The position numbers and the translations under genes are program-made. 64,000 nt of DNA from Rhynochetos jubatus. Lineage: Eukaryota; Chordata; Aves; Eurypygiformes; Rhynochetidae. Numbering within the stretch: the stretch's first letter is position 1; every line of letters starts with the position of its first letter. This document shows, in pieces, positions 48,291-59,790 of the stretch. The DNA is taken from the NCBI GenBank assembly GCA_027574665.1, contig CM050654.1:42351722-42415721 (forward strand). Direction: 5' to 3'. The notes under the pieces are model-generated. The model searched no databases and was not told where the DNA came from. It saw only the letters and a program-made list of their open reading frames with translations.

Positions 48291-50967
48291 ATCCCAGTAG
48301 GTTAGAGGGGGTTCGGATTAATCTGCAATTTGCTAATCTTGCTACCGAGGACGGGGGAGGCTCCTCGCAGACCCCTCATTCCCTCTGGGCTTTAACACAT
48401 GTGCCATGGCCCACGGAGCTGCTGCTCACGGGGCGTCCTCCCCAGAGCTCGCTTGGGACAGGGACCAGCGGTGAGGCAGCCCCGCCGTCCCGGCCACATC
48501 CCGGCGAGGAGGATGCTCCTACCTGGCTGGCATTATACACAACTGAAGCCTTTTTTAAAGCTGCTGCTCTTCTCTAAACCTACCGAGATGCTTTTCTTAC
48601 GCTTTCAAAAAAATATACGTTTCAGAATCATAAAAACTTACAAGTACTTGAACCATAATCTGCCAATTGTGGCAGCTGTTTCCCATGTAATTTCAGATAC
48701 TTCTGTTATAATGAATGTGTCTCACTTGGCTGAAGTTCCTGTGGGTGCTTAACTCAGGCCGTACGCGGTCCTTTTCAGACTGTTTGCTTGCTTTGAATTT
48801 CCTCCATTATCTAGGTGAAAAGATGCCACAAAACATGCAAAATGAGTAAGAGACACAACACTCACTTCTACCCCTGCTGTAGTAGGGTTTCCTCTTTTAA
48901 AGCTGCTTCCACTTACCACCAGCCAGATTCCTCACACCCCATTCACATTCCAGTGTTAAATGTATTTTAAGGAACAGGAATTATAACCATAAAAGTAAAA
49001 ACCACCAAGGAAAAGTGAAGAAATGGAAGCAGCAGGAAGCGTCGGACTTGTTTCTTCTGCAAAGTGTAACAGCATGAATGTGTTTTGCACAGTCACAAGT
49101 ATAAGAACCAAACCGTAGCGGCTGCTGGACCCCCATGTAAAACATTCTGCTGTTGTGGGGAACTTCTGATAAATCTCAGTATCTTCTTATTGTTGCTTAT
49201 TTCCTCAGGAAAACAAACAATCCTACATACGTGCACGTGTGTGAGTAAATGAGGTCAGAAAGCACAAGAGAATATATGCAAAAAATAAGGACGTTTGCTT
49301 CGTTAATACCAGCAAACTGTTTTGACTCCTTAACGGTGCGCAGCCCCCCTTGCAAGACCACGATTCACGTCCCACTGGCTTCCCCCTGGCCAGCCTTGCA
49401 GCCTCAAAATTGGGAAGTTTTTTTTCTTTTTTACTCCCCAAACCTCATCCTTGAGGCCATTTAATCTCTATTTGGATGCATAACGGCCTCGTCAGCAATA
49501 GCACATAGCTGTGTCTCAGGCAAGCCCAAGGAAGCTGCATACAGGGCTCCTGGCCCACCCCACAGCAGAAGGATCAAGCTGCAGAACATTATTTGAGACG
49601 TGAGCTTTGTCCTTAGGATTTTGCCCTCCGGTTCTCCCTGGCAACCAGAACTCTTTTACTTCATTTCACACCCGACTGCAGGTCCAGTGGCAGACGCTGA
49701 TGCCCATTCCCCACGGCTGGTTGGGAAAGTGGGAGGTAGAAGGCAGCGAGAAAGAAAATGCTGGTGTTTGGGCAAGGGAAGAGCCCCCAAAGGCTCCTCC
49801 ACCGACTGGGAATGGCAGGTCATGGTACCAGCAGCGGGAGGAGGGATGCTCGAGGGACCTGCCCACGCACGGTTGGCGAGCTCCCCCATTGCACGAGCAA
49901 CCTCACCTCCGTAAAACAGTCACGGGCACGTAGGGCCTTTGGGAACATTACCTATTTGCTATCAAGCTCCTTCATCTCCCTTATGGAATTATTTCCACTT
50001 GGGAGGCTGGCACAAAGCCACTCACAGATGGACGGCACCGAGGTAGCCAGGGGATGTATACAGCAAGAGCGTGCTTCCCAAGAAAGCTGTTGGGAATCTT
50101 GCCTTGCTCAGGGCTGCGTGCCCAGGAAAAGGCTCCCTGAAAACTTCCAGCTTCCTTCCCTGTGGGGACCCATGGCCGTGCAAAAGCAGTGGGGACCGCA
50201 GCAGGATGGGAAGCCAGAGAAAACAACCCCACCACCAGCCCCTGGGGAGTCACCAAGAGCCGAGCAACAAGCCAGGTGTTTTCCCAGTCCAAGGATGGGG
50301 AAATTTGCCCTGCTAAAGGGAATTTTCAGGTTTTCCTCTTGTGCCAAGGGGCAGTGCTTGCAGTTTCCAGGCTGTGATCTGCTGCCAGTGACGCAGCATG
50401 TCGCACCTGCAGGGCCATCCAGGTATTTTATATGCAGGATTTCTCAAGTTACAAGGCAAGGACAGTAATTAATGGGATGCAACTATTAAATAATACCTGC
50501 AAGCAATTCTATTTTAGAACTTGACCTTGATTTCGTTCTCTACTGAAATTAGCTTTTTAATCATTACTCAAAAAAAGTAAACTATGCCTTCTTAAAGCTT
50601 CCCAACAGGTTGGTTTTCTGTTCGGTTGTAGCACCGTTCCTGATTCACTCCTCCGGATGAGGAGCAGTGCTGAGGGGGCAGAGCAGGCCAGGGATGGCAC
50701 AAAGGAAGGTTTGATAAGGAATTCAGCATGTTGGAAGGGAGAATTTTAGTAAAGGGTGTCCTCAAAAGCTAGCATTGCTATAGCAACAGTCGGGCAGTTT
50801 GTAGGAGCAGCCGTAAGAGGGATGCATGCTGGCAGGTTGATCTATTTAGTTATTGCTTCCATGTCATACAAAGTATGGAGGCATCCTAAACTGGAGAAAT
50901 AGGACCCTTTCCCACTCCTTTCAAGGTGGTGCGTGCCATCCTACCTCCTAGATACTACGAGAGTTAA
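48291..50967. other. GC-richer unique non-coding DNA
   Basis: Open frames are long here (236 codons at 49758-50468, plus), but several overlap on both strands over the same bases, which marks a stop-poor composition. I see no domain, start context or splice structure supporting a gene. Confidence 0.6.
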
Positions 50968-51120
50968 ATTGTGGATGCCCCATCCCTGGGAGTGCCCAAG
51001 GCCAGGCTGGATGAGGCTGGGAGCAACCTGGGCTATGGAAGGTGTCCCTGCCCGTGGCAGGGGGTGGCACTGGGGGGGCTTGAAGGTCCCTTCAACCCAA
51101 ACTATTCGGTGATTCTCTGA
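50968..51120 (+). mobile_element. CR1 LINE, 3'-end fragment
   Basis: It starts abruptly at TTGTGGATGCCCCATCCCTG and ends TTCAACCCAAACTATTCGGTG with ATTCT. It lacks everything upstream of the GTGGATGCCCC word. Otherwise it is close to the copies at 31455 and 53185. Confidence 0.94.
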
Positions 51121-53184
51121 TAACTGCACATCCCGCACTGGCTTTCCTCAAGAGTCCAAACGGTTTATAGGTATGGATGTGTTTTCAGGACATGCACGCC
51201 AAAACGCTGGCGTACAGCGGAGTGACGGAAAACGCAGGAAACTCCAAAGCCGCTTTCCCTGCCTGGAGGCTACTCTTGCTCAGCACCTTAACCTCAACCT
51301 ACCTGCCGGTACCTTGTTTCCCCCCGGCTTGCTTTCAACCAGACAAAGAGGCAGAAGCCCAAAACAATCTGCTGTGGGATTACATAAGTCCCTTTCCCTG
51401 GGGGAACCTCTGCTGCTATTTAGCTGATTGCAATTTCTCATCACAGCAATTCTCAACATCATCATTATCAGTACAGCAATCAAACACAAACAGGAGCTGG
51501 TTCTAAATGAGAAATGGATGGGTAATGAAATAATTGCTTTGCTTTGCAGCCCAGGGACACTCCCCAGCCCCCAAATACCTGACCTTCTTATGGCGTGTCA
51601 GGTACAGTGGGGTTTCCATGTTTTACATCACGCCTGGATATATTACAGCCATAATTCTTGCGTTGCCCAAGGCGCCAGGGAAATTCCAGCTAATCACTAA
51701 CTCGGTGAATTTCCTCTGTATTTTTCAATTTGAAAATATATGTTATCTGAAACCCAGTATTTTATTATTGTTATTGTTGTTCCTGCCTGCTGCCCAATGC
51801 ATCGTTTGGGCAGTGGCTTCCTTTCGCTGCAGACCGAAAGGACTCAGGGCACAGTCCGGCCTGTGGTGTTGCTCACCCCCTTACTCATGCTGAGAAACAC
51901 ACGAGGCAGTTTCTCAAACGTGCTCACTACTGTAATTCTGTTAAGCACAACATGTTTTACTAGTAAAAAAACAAAAACAAAAAACCATGATGTGCTCACC
52001 TCAAGTACAAAGATTTATCTGATTAACGGAGCAACAGTCCCACCTTCACTGGCCAACAAAACTGACTAGAAGAAGATATCCCCCCCTCCCCAAAGGGAGG
52101 CTGCCCACTACCTGTTGAAATTAGGCAGGCTAAGCACCCAAACGTCCTGGAACTGTGATCATTTTAGAAATATTAACAGTCTTTTTTTCTGTTTTTTAAA
52201 GCTAATTCAATATATTTCCAATGATCCCTACGTCTTCATTCCCTGCTCTTCCCAAGGAGTTTGTATCTCCCAATTTTCTGGTATATTCCAGCCTCCACAC
52301 ACACTTGTAAATTAAATGTTTTTGGCCAAACTGGGAGTCATTAGGATCTTTGGGGTTTTGATACCACAACAGTCGCCATAGCACTGGTTATTGTGGCTTA
52401 CCCCACAATTTCCATCCACATCCCTAACTCAAACACTATACATGTCCCTTGAGGCTCCTAGGACAAGGTTTTTGAGTGGCTTTGTGGCATTTTACATTGT
52501 GGATTTTATTGGGTTTTATTGGGGTTTTTTTGTTTCTTACTTTGATTTTTTAACATACACATGGGATAAGGGAAAGGCTGACAGGGGAATTTTCACCTGC
52601 CACAGGGAGGTGACAGACCAGATGAACTAATCTGCTCTACACCCCTTCCTACCTCCTCTCTGCCAAACCTCATAAGGGAGCCCTCAAAGATCAGCAGATG
52701 AAAATTGCTCAAGTCTTTCAGTTTAATCTACGTGGTCAAGAACCTAATTTCTGACTTCAGGTTTTGTTCTAAATTTAAAATCCCAGTGAAGTTTTTATAA
52801 TCTCCTGAAGCTATGAGAACGGCTTCTGCATGCACATTTAAATACATTTTAGTCCTATTTCAACACTGTGTGGAATATGCTACTTGTAAAAATCAGGGGA
52901 TGGCTCTGTATGAGCCATGTTAGGACCACATAAACCCAAGAACCACAGAAGCATTCAAAAATATACAGGAGAAAAGCAGGAAAAAAATACACATCCCTCT
53001 CTTGCCATCAGCCCATGTCCGTCTCTGAGAAACAAGCCACCCATTGCACAGGCAGCACTTCCCAGTGCCCACATCACCTGAACTGGTGTAGCTCAACATC
53101 TCCAGCGTGACTCTGAGCTGCTTCTGTTCCTTCCAGACAGTTTTCTGGCCCCTCAACAGCATCACAGAGGAAAGACAAACACTT
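51121..53184. other. unique non-coding DNA
   Basis: No gene was recognised. Short T-rich and ATTGTT-type stretches occur (51765-51785, 52500-52545). Frames up to about 119 codons overlap on both strands at 51170-51900. Confidence 0.6.
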
Positions 53185-53487
53185 ACAAGGAAGCCGGGAG
53201 GGGACTGTTTCCAAGGGCAGGGAGTGACAGGACAAGGGGTAACGGGTTTAAATTGAAAGCAAGAAGATTTAGATTAGATATCAGGAAGGAATTCTTCCCG
53301 GAGAGGGTGGGGAGCACTGGGACAGGTTGCCCAGGGAAGGGGTGGATGCCCCATCCTTGGGAGTGTCCAAGGCCAGGCTGGGTGAGGCTGGGAGCAACCT
53401 GGGCTAGTGGAGGGTGTCCCTGCCCATGGCAGGGGGATTGGAACTAGATGATCTTTAAGGTCCCTTCCAACCCAAACCAGTCTGTGA
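53185..53487 (+). mobile_element. CR1 LINE, 3' fragment, the longest late-type copy here
   Basis: It begins around AGTGACAGGACAAGGGGTAA, passes TTTAGATTAGATATCAGGAA, GAATTCTTCCCGGAGAGGGT, GGGACAGGTTGCCCAGGGAA and GGCCAGGCTGGGTGAGGCTG, and ends GATCTTTAAGGTCCCTTCCA with CCAGTCTGTGAA. Part of the ORF2 end and the full 3' UTR are present. It is 5'-truncated and non-autonomous. Confidence 0.95.
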
Positions 53488-54165
53488 AAATTGTTTACTT
53501 TGGTAGAAACAGAATGGTGAAAGAAATAAAACTGACCCTACTGGGTACCCCCCAGTAGCTCACTCCTTCCCATGTGCTTGGGGCCCACTCAGGCAGCAGC
53601 GATGGTGTGACCTGGGCACAGGGCAGTGACCACTGACATTTGCACCTACCAGGTCCCTGTGTCCCCATCCCACAGCCCCAGAGAACTTTCCTTCAGAGGG
53701 GAAGCACATTCCATAGGAAGCAAAGCCTGAGAAGGCAGAGGAAAACCTTGGGATGCAGTTGAGAGGCTAATAGTGAGGTTTTTGGTACCAGAGGATGCTG
53801 TTCTTCTGGTGTTCAGCCCACCCAGACCCCTGCCACGCCGGAGGGGCTGCACAGAAAGCTACTGCCAGGCAGGCATCTACCCCAGGCTCTGCTGCGGGAA
53901 ACTCATTTAGGCTCTGATCAACAAAGCACTTGAGTAAATGCTTCGCTTCATGCGTGCGAGTGCTCCCGCGGGGACCGGTCTCCTCCTTCACGCTAGACAC
54001 TTGCTCAAGTGCCCTGCTGAGCTGGGACCCTGCCACCAAAACACGTACTCCACCAACGAGCCTCCACATTTGGCTACTCGCTGTATGATCCATGCTTGGG
54101 AGAGAGAACAATCAGAAAACGTCGTGTGTTTGACTTCCTGGCGGGGCTAGAAAGATTTGACCGGC
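53488..54165. other. unique non-coding DNA
   Basis: GC-moderate sequence with overlapping frames on both strands. No gene or repeat was recognised. Confidence 0.6.
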
Positions 54166-54216
54166 TACGTACACGCGTACGTATACGTACGTACATCCAC
54201 ACAGATCGATCGATCT
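54166..54216. repeat. self-complementary ACGT microsatellite followed by a GATC palindrome
   Basis: Positions 54166-54195 alternate purine and pyrimidine in TACGTACACGCGTACGTATA-type steps with seven CpG or near-CpG steps. After a seven-base spacer an exact 14-bp palindrome AGATCGATCGATCT occupies 54203-54216. Both halves can fold on themselves. Confidence 0.9.
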
Positions 54217-55500
54217 CTCCTGTCAGGCCGGGGGATAACGTCTCCTGTGTTTGAGGAGAAATTCCCCAAATTCAGTGTGAATTGTCAAACACGTATCCCA
54301 GTTCAATAAGAGAGAAAGTGCCCCTATTTCGCAGAAGTCTCCGTTCTGCTTCCCGCTCGGACCCCGCGCCACCCGCAAGCACAGCAAATCAACGAGGGGG
54401 CTTTGGGAGCAAAGCCACCCCGCTATTTTTCTAACAAACACAGGCAAATGCCAGCATTAATTTCTCGGAGCTGATCCGCGGGACCACTCTGCCACACAGA
54501 CGCGATTAGGAGCCGAGGTACGGGGAGAGCACCCAGACGCCTGACTGCGCCTATTCAGCGGCTGCGCGCATCTGTACGCAGGGAGGCGATGGACGCTCGG
54601 CGCCCCCAAGCAGGGACGGCTGGGTGCTGCCATGCCACCTGGGAATGGAGGAGACCATGCCCGGCAACGGAAACCATCCTAAATATAAATATATATACCC
54701 GCCCCGCGAGCACAAAGCTGTATAGCCGGCACCTTAGACAAAAACCGTTAAAGATGTCATTAACCCGTTGGCGACAGCGTCCCTTCCCTCATCCCGCCGC
54801 AGTTCGTAAGGACCAAGATTTGCTGCAAAGACAGAGCTCTCGGATTCCGGCTGTAAATAAAGCCCAGGTTAAATGAAGAGCGTCCCGGCTGAAGGGGCTG
54901 CCGGCCCTTTCATCCCTTCTCAGCTGCACGTGGGCGGCCGCAAGGTAAACATGAAACGCTGCCGTTGGTAAATTCCGACTGGGAGTCTTGACAGCGCATT
55001 TCCAAAAGGTATAACATCTTAATCAAATTTGAAAATAAAACATCCCAGCGCTGAGCTCCATCATACACCTAAAAATTATACAACACACATGTTTTTATGC
55101 TTTGCCAATTACATTTGAAATAGGGACTGTTTGTTTCAGCCCCTCTAAAAATGAGGCGAGGATGAGAAAACAACCTATTTCCTTATTAGGTTCAGGAGTC
55201 AAAGGACTCAGCCAGGAGCCGCAGGCTTCAAGAGCATAGAAGATTAAGACATATATTGGATTCATGATGGAGGGCACAAAGTTCATTTTCAAAATAAAAC
55301 AGAATTTTATTCATATTCCTTTTAAAATTCAGATTGCCATTTGCCAGCTGACCTGTGACATGGCAGCAGTGTATTACATTTTCAATGAGCAGTCTGTCTG
55401 GAGCTGGCAGGAGAGGAAACTGCTTCCTGGTCGAGGGTTTTTTTTTTTTTCCACCACCCTTAAATAGTAAGAATTTGTCAGGATTGTTGTCAGAATGGTA
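54217..55500. other. non-coding DNA, CpG-bearing then AT-rich
   Basis: Positions 54340-54960 keep many CpG dinucleotides without being a classical island (GGCTGCGCGCATCTGTACGC). 54960-55440 is AT-rich and conserved-looking, followed by a T13 run at 55438-55450. No exon was recognised. Confidence 0.5.
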
Positions 55501-56340
55501 GACGGTGCAAACAGGGACAGGGTAGCATATTTATTTTTAATAAGGAGACATGCAGAATAGCAAAGTCACTGGCATTATGCACCGAATAGGGCTAAAGAAA
55601 TAAAAATAATCAGAAAAAAGGAATCAGCGCTCTCTTACAATTTGTATGTGGAAATCAGGGGTGGAAATACTTGGCAGATACATTAAAAATAAAAACAAAA
55701 GCATACTAGGGAAAAAAATATACATCTATATTTAAAAAATAAAACGCAAAAGCAGTTTAAGGCAAGTTTTTGGAGAGCGCAAGTCAAGCCAAGGTTTTCT
55801 ATAGCGAGGAGCTAGATTTATCTAGCTCACCATCTGTCAAAATTATATTACAAAAGGCACATATGCAGAGATACAAGACGACTGATTTTCATATATATTA
55901 AAACCCGCAACTCCTGTGGAAAATGAGACTCTGCACGCGGCGATGCCCAAAAGCTTCCACGTCAAACTTTTGGGGCTTTGCTGTCATTCAGCCGCTCCCG
56001 ACGCTCATGGACAAAGGGGGTTGTTTTGCCAGGGGCTGTAAATACAGCCGTACACCCCCACGCTCCCCAGCGTCCAGTCATACGGGAGCACCCGCGTGAC
56101 ATCTTGCTTGAGCCGCGCATGCTTGGCGCAGGGAGGAAAGGGGACCGGGGGGTCGGTGGTGGGTGACCTCTCCTCCTCCCCATCACCGCCACCCCAGTTG
56201 GGTGGTGGTGCCGTTTTATGGTCTGAGCAAAGGGGGATGAGGATGACACAGCTAAACTCATCTTCCCTCGTGGCAGGGTTTTGAGCCCGCCTTTCTGGGC
56301 TGAAACGGCGAGAACCCCAGGTCCCTTTGGGTGCCGCCAC
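55501..56340. other. AT-rich block followed by a GC-rich patch
   Basis: 55500-55920 is AT-rich, partly A-rich, and perhaps conserved (GCTAGATTTATCTAGCTCAC). 55960-56330 is GC-rich with overlapping frames on both strands. No gene was recognised. Confidence 0.5.
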
Positions 56341-57420
56341 CAATTATTGGTGTATTAGATGGCTTTTGTCATTGCAATCAAACACCGAGTACAAACTGCG
56401 CTGCTCTCCTGATAACTTAATCAAGGACTCTCTGCTTCAATCTACCTGTAGATAAAAATCCAGTGTATATTTTGACACGGAGAAACAAATCCACTTACCG
56501 CAGGTGAATTAGCTAATCATATATCAGTAAAAACACATCTCGTGCTCGGCGTAAAGATGATGATGAATATAAATTCTCCACAGGCTGAATTTTAAAATTT
56601 TTCTAGCCCAGGCTCTCTCATGTAAGCCATGTTAACCTGCAATCTGTAAATACTTATACGTTGACAATGTATAAGCAGTATAAGCAATTTTGTTGGCAAT
56701 CTATTTTACTTTATGAACAGCTGAGCTCTAAAGCAGATCACTTCGGCGTTAGCTCAGGATTCATGGCAGGAAAGCAGGAGGGATGGCTCATCTCTGCTGC
56801 TCCCAAACGTGTTTGCAGACTTGATCACTGGGGGTACTGCAACATTATTTTTGCTATCCAAGCGGGCGCTGCGAGCGATGCCAGGCATCTCGCCCCATCA
56901 GCGCTCCTCAAGAGGTGCTTTCGGCGAGGAATGACACAGGGCTGTTTACATTTCTCATCCATGAGTCAGATCACATCACTTTTACCATAATACATTTTTT
57001 ACGCAGCGCGATGGGACTTCATTGACCACGATGTCACCTTACAGATACTCATGAAGTACAGCTAGCAGATCTAAACACTGATTTTTAAAAGCCTGAATCA
57101 GACAAAAGTATAAAAGGGGAAAGAAACCCAACTTTTCTGCAGCATCAGTGCATTTCAGATCCTTTTCGCTTAATTTTCAATGCTTATCATTTTACATTTG
57201 GGCTCAATTTGCAATATAAAATATTTTAAAATGCCAACCTGCAAACCCGTGTGTTTACTTCCTGTTAATTTATAAAACTGTGTCTGGTAGAAGTAAGAGG
57301 CGTTAAGGCCGGTTATGTATTAACAGTGTTACGTTACCTGTATATGCGATTGCTACTTTTCGCATTCATCACCACAAGAATTCTCTCTGCTCGGACTATT
57401 AACAGCCTTTTAATCGTTAA
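56341..57420. promoter_or_regulatory. AT-rich conserved-element-like region
   Basis: Long runs of repeat-free AT-rich sequence with retained unusual words (GGTGAATTAGCTAATCATAT near 56502-56521; GTTAATTTATAAAACTGTGT near 57264-57283). No convincing frame. It resembles a cluster of conserved non-coding elements. Confidence 0.3.
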
Positions 57421-57680
57421 TGCTGTGGAGGAAGGGGCTCGATACCCACCAGCATCCCCTGGCTGCGGTGCTGTGTTTGGCACCAGCGCAGCACCCATTC
57501 CCCCGGGCAGCCCTCCCGGGAGAACCTGCCCCACGGGAAGGTGGAGGAGAGGAACGGTCCGGACCCAAACCTGAGACAGGGCAGCCCACAGCAGCGTGCA
57601 CAAATTCAGCTGCGGAGCAGAGTGCCTCCTTCGCTCAGCTCTTCCTCCCAAACCCAGCGCTCGGCTCCTCGTTCGGCATA
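57421..57680. other. GC-rich patch inside AT-rich DNA
   Basis: About 250 bases of GC-rich sequence with overlapping open frames on all sides. It abruptly separates two AT-rich, conserved-looking regions, like the patch at 6481-6720. No exon is recognised. Confidence 0.5.
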
Positions 57681-58340
57681 AAATACAGAATCCTTAATTG
57701 GTGTGTGCTTCTCCAACATGTTTTTAATGAAAACGCGGCACATAACTCTTAGTTTGTTGGCTGGCAGAGCCCAATTTACAAAAGTGGGAGTGCAAGATAA
57801 GAAAAGAGTACATCTGCAAAGCAGGCTGTGCAATGAATCACGCAGTGCCAGAGTTGAGCAGAATATAATTGAGTCCAACATCTCTGAGCACTTTCACCAT
57901 AATTAATGATAATCTGTAACAGAGGAATCTGAGATTCCAGTTCAGAGAACTGTTTAATTAGGCCAAGTAATGAAAGCAGAAGCAGTACAAGAATATGGCC
58001 TGCCTCATGATTAATGATTCATGCTACTGAACACAAAAGTGCCGCACCGTTAACTCTAACGGATGCTGCATCTCTCTGGCATTTACAAAATAGTGAAATG
58101 CATGCATTTTTGTATTTTAAAGATGTAACTGGCAGTATCCTTTTCTGAGCTATTTACATGATAAATATGGTTGCAAAGGTAACCACCGTCTTCTCGGGTT
58201 CTTTGCTCTGGGGTACTCTGAGATAAATATGGTATCTGCCTGAACATCAGTATTGAGGTAAGATCTCCTCCGCTGCTCAATAATTAATATCTTCACTTTT
58301 AAAGTTAGTCAAACACCGATGTTTTTCTTTTGTACTTTGA
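57681..58340. promoter_or_regulatory. conserved-element-like block with adjacent dyads
   Basis: TAATTAATGATAATC (57901 region) and CATGATTAATGATTCATG (about 58006-58023) flank two abutting perfect dyads at 57924-57938 and 57938-57952. The second contains TTCAGAGAA, which fits the STAT consensus TTCNNNGAA. Binding is inferred from motifs only. Confidence 0.35.
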
Positions 58341-59589
58341 TAGCACAGACGAGCCCTGGTGAAATGATGTGCTCTGGGTGCAGCTACAGAGACACCTTTA
58401 GCTCTCTAGAAGGGAAAAAATGGTTCCGTTCATAAGGTACAAAATGTAAAAAGAAGAAAAAGAAAGATGAAGAGATGGCAAGTTTTTCACAGGCTTCCAC
58501 TTTTGCTGGGTCAGGGTGCAAAATGTAGAGCAATTTGACGGGGAATTGCCCTAGAAGTGTAAGGGACATGACAAAAGAAGTGATAAGACTGCCTGGGGCT
58601 TTAACTTACAAGCCAGCAAATTATATGGGTTTTATGTGACTATTTACTCCGCCATTCAATGAAACAAGGAGTACTACTTATCATAGGCACTGCAGAAGCC
58701 CACGGTACATATGCAAGGTCTGAGATAAGAACACTTTTACAAAGAAGCCTGTTCACTAATGTCTCCATTCACCGCCAGATTAGGTCTCCTTGGGTGCCTG
58801 CTTCAGAAACCGCCATGCTTCAGCACCCACCGAGACTAATACCCACGCAGGAGACATTATCTGCTCTCTGGCATAATGGACCAACATTTCCACCCTGCCA
58901 CCATCCTTCTCTTCATGGGGAGGACCCCCTGCTCTGCGTCCTCTCCTTCCACTCTTGTCCTCTCCCTGGCACACACAACGAGCTCCTTCAGCTCCATCCT
59001 CTTCCCGACGGCAGAGCTCGGTGCATGGCCAAGCTACGGGGACACGGGCGGCTCTGGGGGTGCTTTAAAAGGGAGAGGTGAGACCGGCCTGAGTGAGGAG
59101 CACTTTGGGCTCACTTTGGAGGGGTCCTTCATTCCTCCTGGCAATCAGGCACTCAGCCATGTTGTGGAGGACCGCAGCCTTCCCATCCCAACCACACATC
59201 CCCTCCCTGGGCCTCTGCCTGCTTTGGCACACCGGCAGCTAGCAACCAGCTCCCACTGTGAGTTTTTATAAGCATGCTTCCAGGAAGAAGAAAAGCTTAA
59301 AAAACCCTCCATTGAAAATGATAAGAGAATGGATGTGCTTAAGTTATAATGTCAAATAATAAGCAGGGCAACTTGTGAATCTTTAATGGACGTTTTAAAG
59401 AGCTCATAAACTTTTGGGTGAGATTACAGAGGCTCTGAACCTGTCAAACACAGCTCCGTTATTTTGAAAAGACAATCTGGCAACTGTAGAGGTTAGGGTT
59501 TCACATCCATGGAAGGGAAACTATGGGAAATCCTCCTGAGGGAGGCAGGATGAGGAGGAGGAGGGCATGATTAAGGACAGCAGCATGGC
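58341..59589. other. unique non-coding DNA
   Basis: No gene was recognised. Frames of 131-140 codons at 58659-59271 overlap each other and a minus-strand frame. The last 150 bases may already belong to the old CR1-group copy that follows. Confidence 0.55.
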
Positions 59590-59790
59590 TCTCGGCATGC
59601 TGGATCGCACTTAACTAATCCCCAGCGTTCTTTGAAGATATTACTGCCACGGTAGATAAGGGAAATTCAGTAGATGTAGTATACTTCAGTTTTCAAAAAT
59701 ACGTTCAACGAGGTTTTCCCGTGCAGATAATGCCCAAGATAAAGGTACAAAACTGGTTGAGGAGTGGAAGACTTCACATCACAGCGGGTC
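59590..59790 (+). mobile_element. decayed CR1-group LINE, reverse transcriptase fragment
   Basis: From 59652 one frame stays open for 39 codons and begins V-D-K-G-N-S-V-D-V-V-Y-F, followed by F-Q-K. CR1-group reverse transcriptases carry V-D-x-G-x-x-V-D-V-V-Y-L-D-F-x-K-A-F-D at motif A. Here L-D-F is degraded to F-S-F, so the catalytic aspartate is lost, and the A-F-D is gone. Further on, V-Q-N-W-L fits the N-W-L word that follows in the family. Upstream, CTTAACTAATCCCCAGCGTT and TTTGAAGATATTACTG match the nucleotide wording before motif A. This is an old, dead copy, different in age from the 3'-end copies elsewhere in the window. Confidence 0.65.

Noticed and set aside
49758-50468. 236-codon open frame on the plus strand
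   Set aside because: GC-rich, stop-poor DNA with several other open frames on both strands over the same bases. No domain, signal peptide or splice structure.
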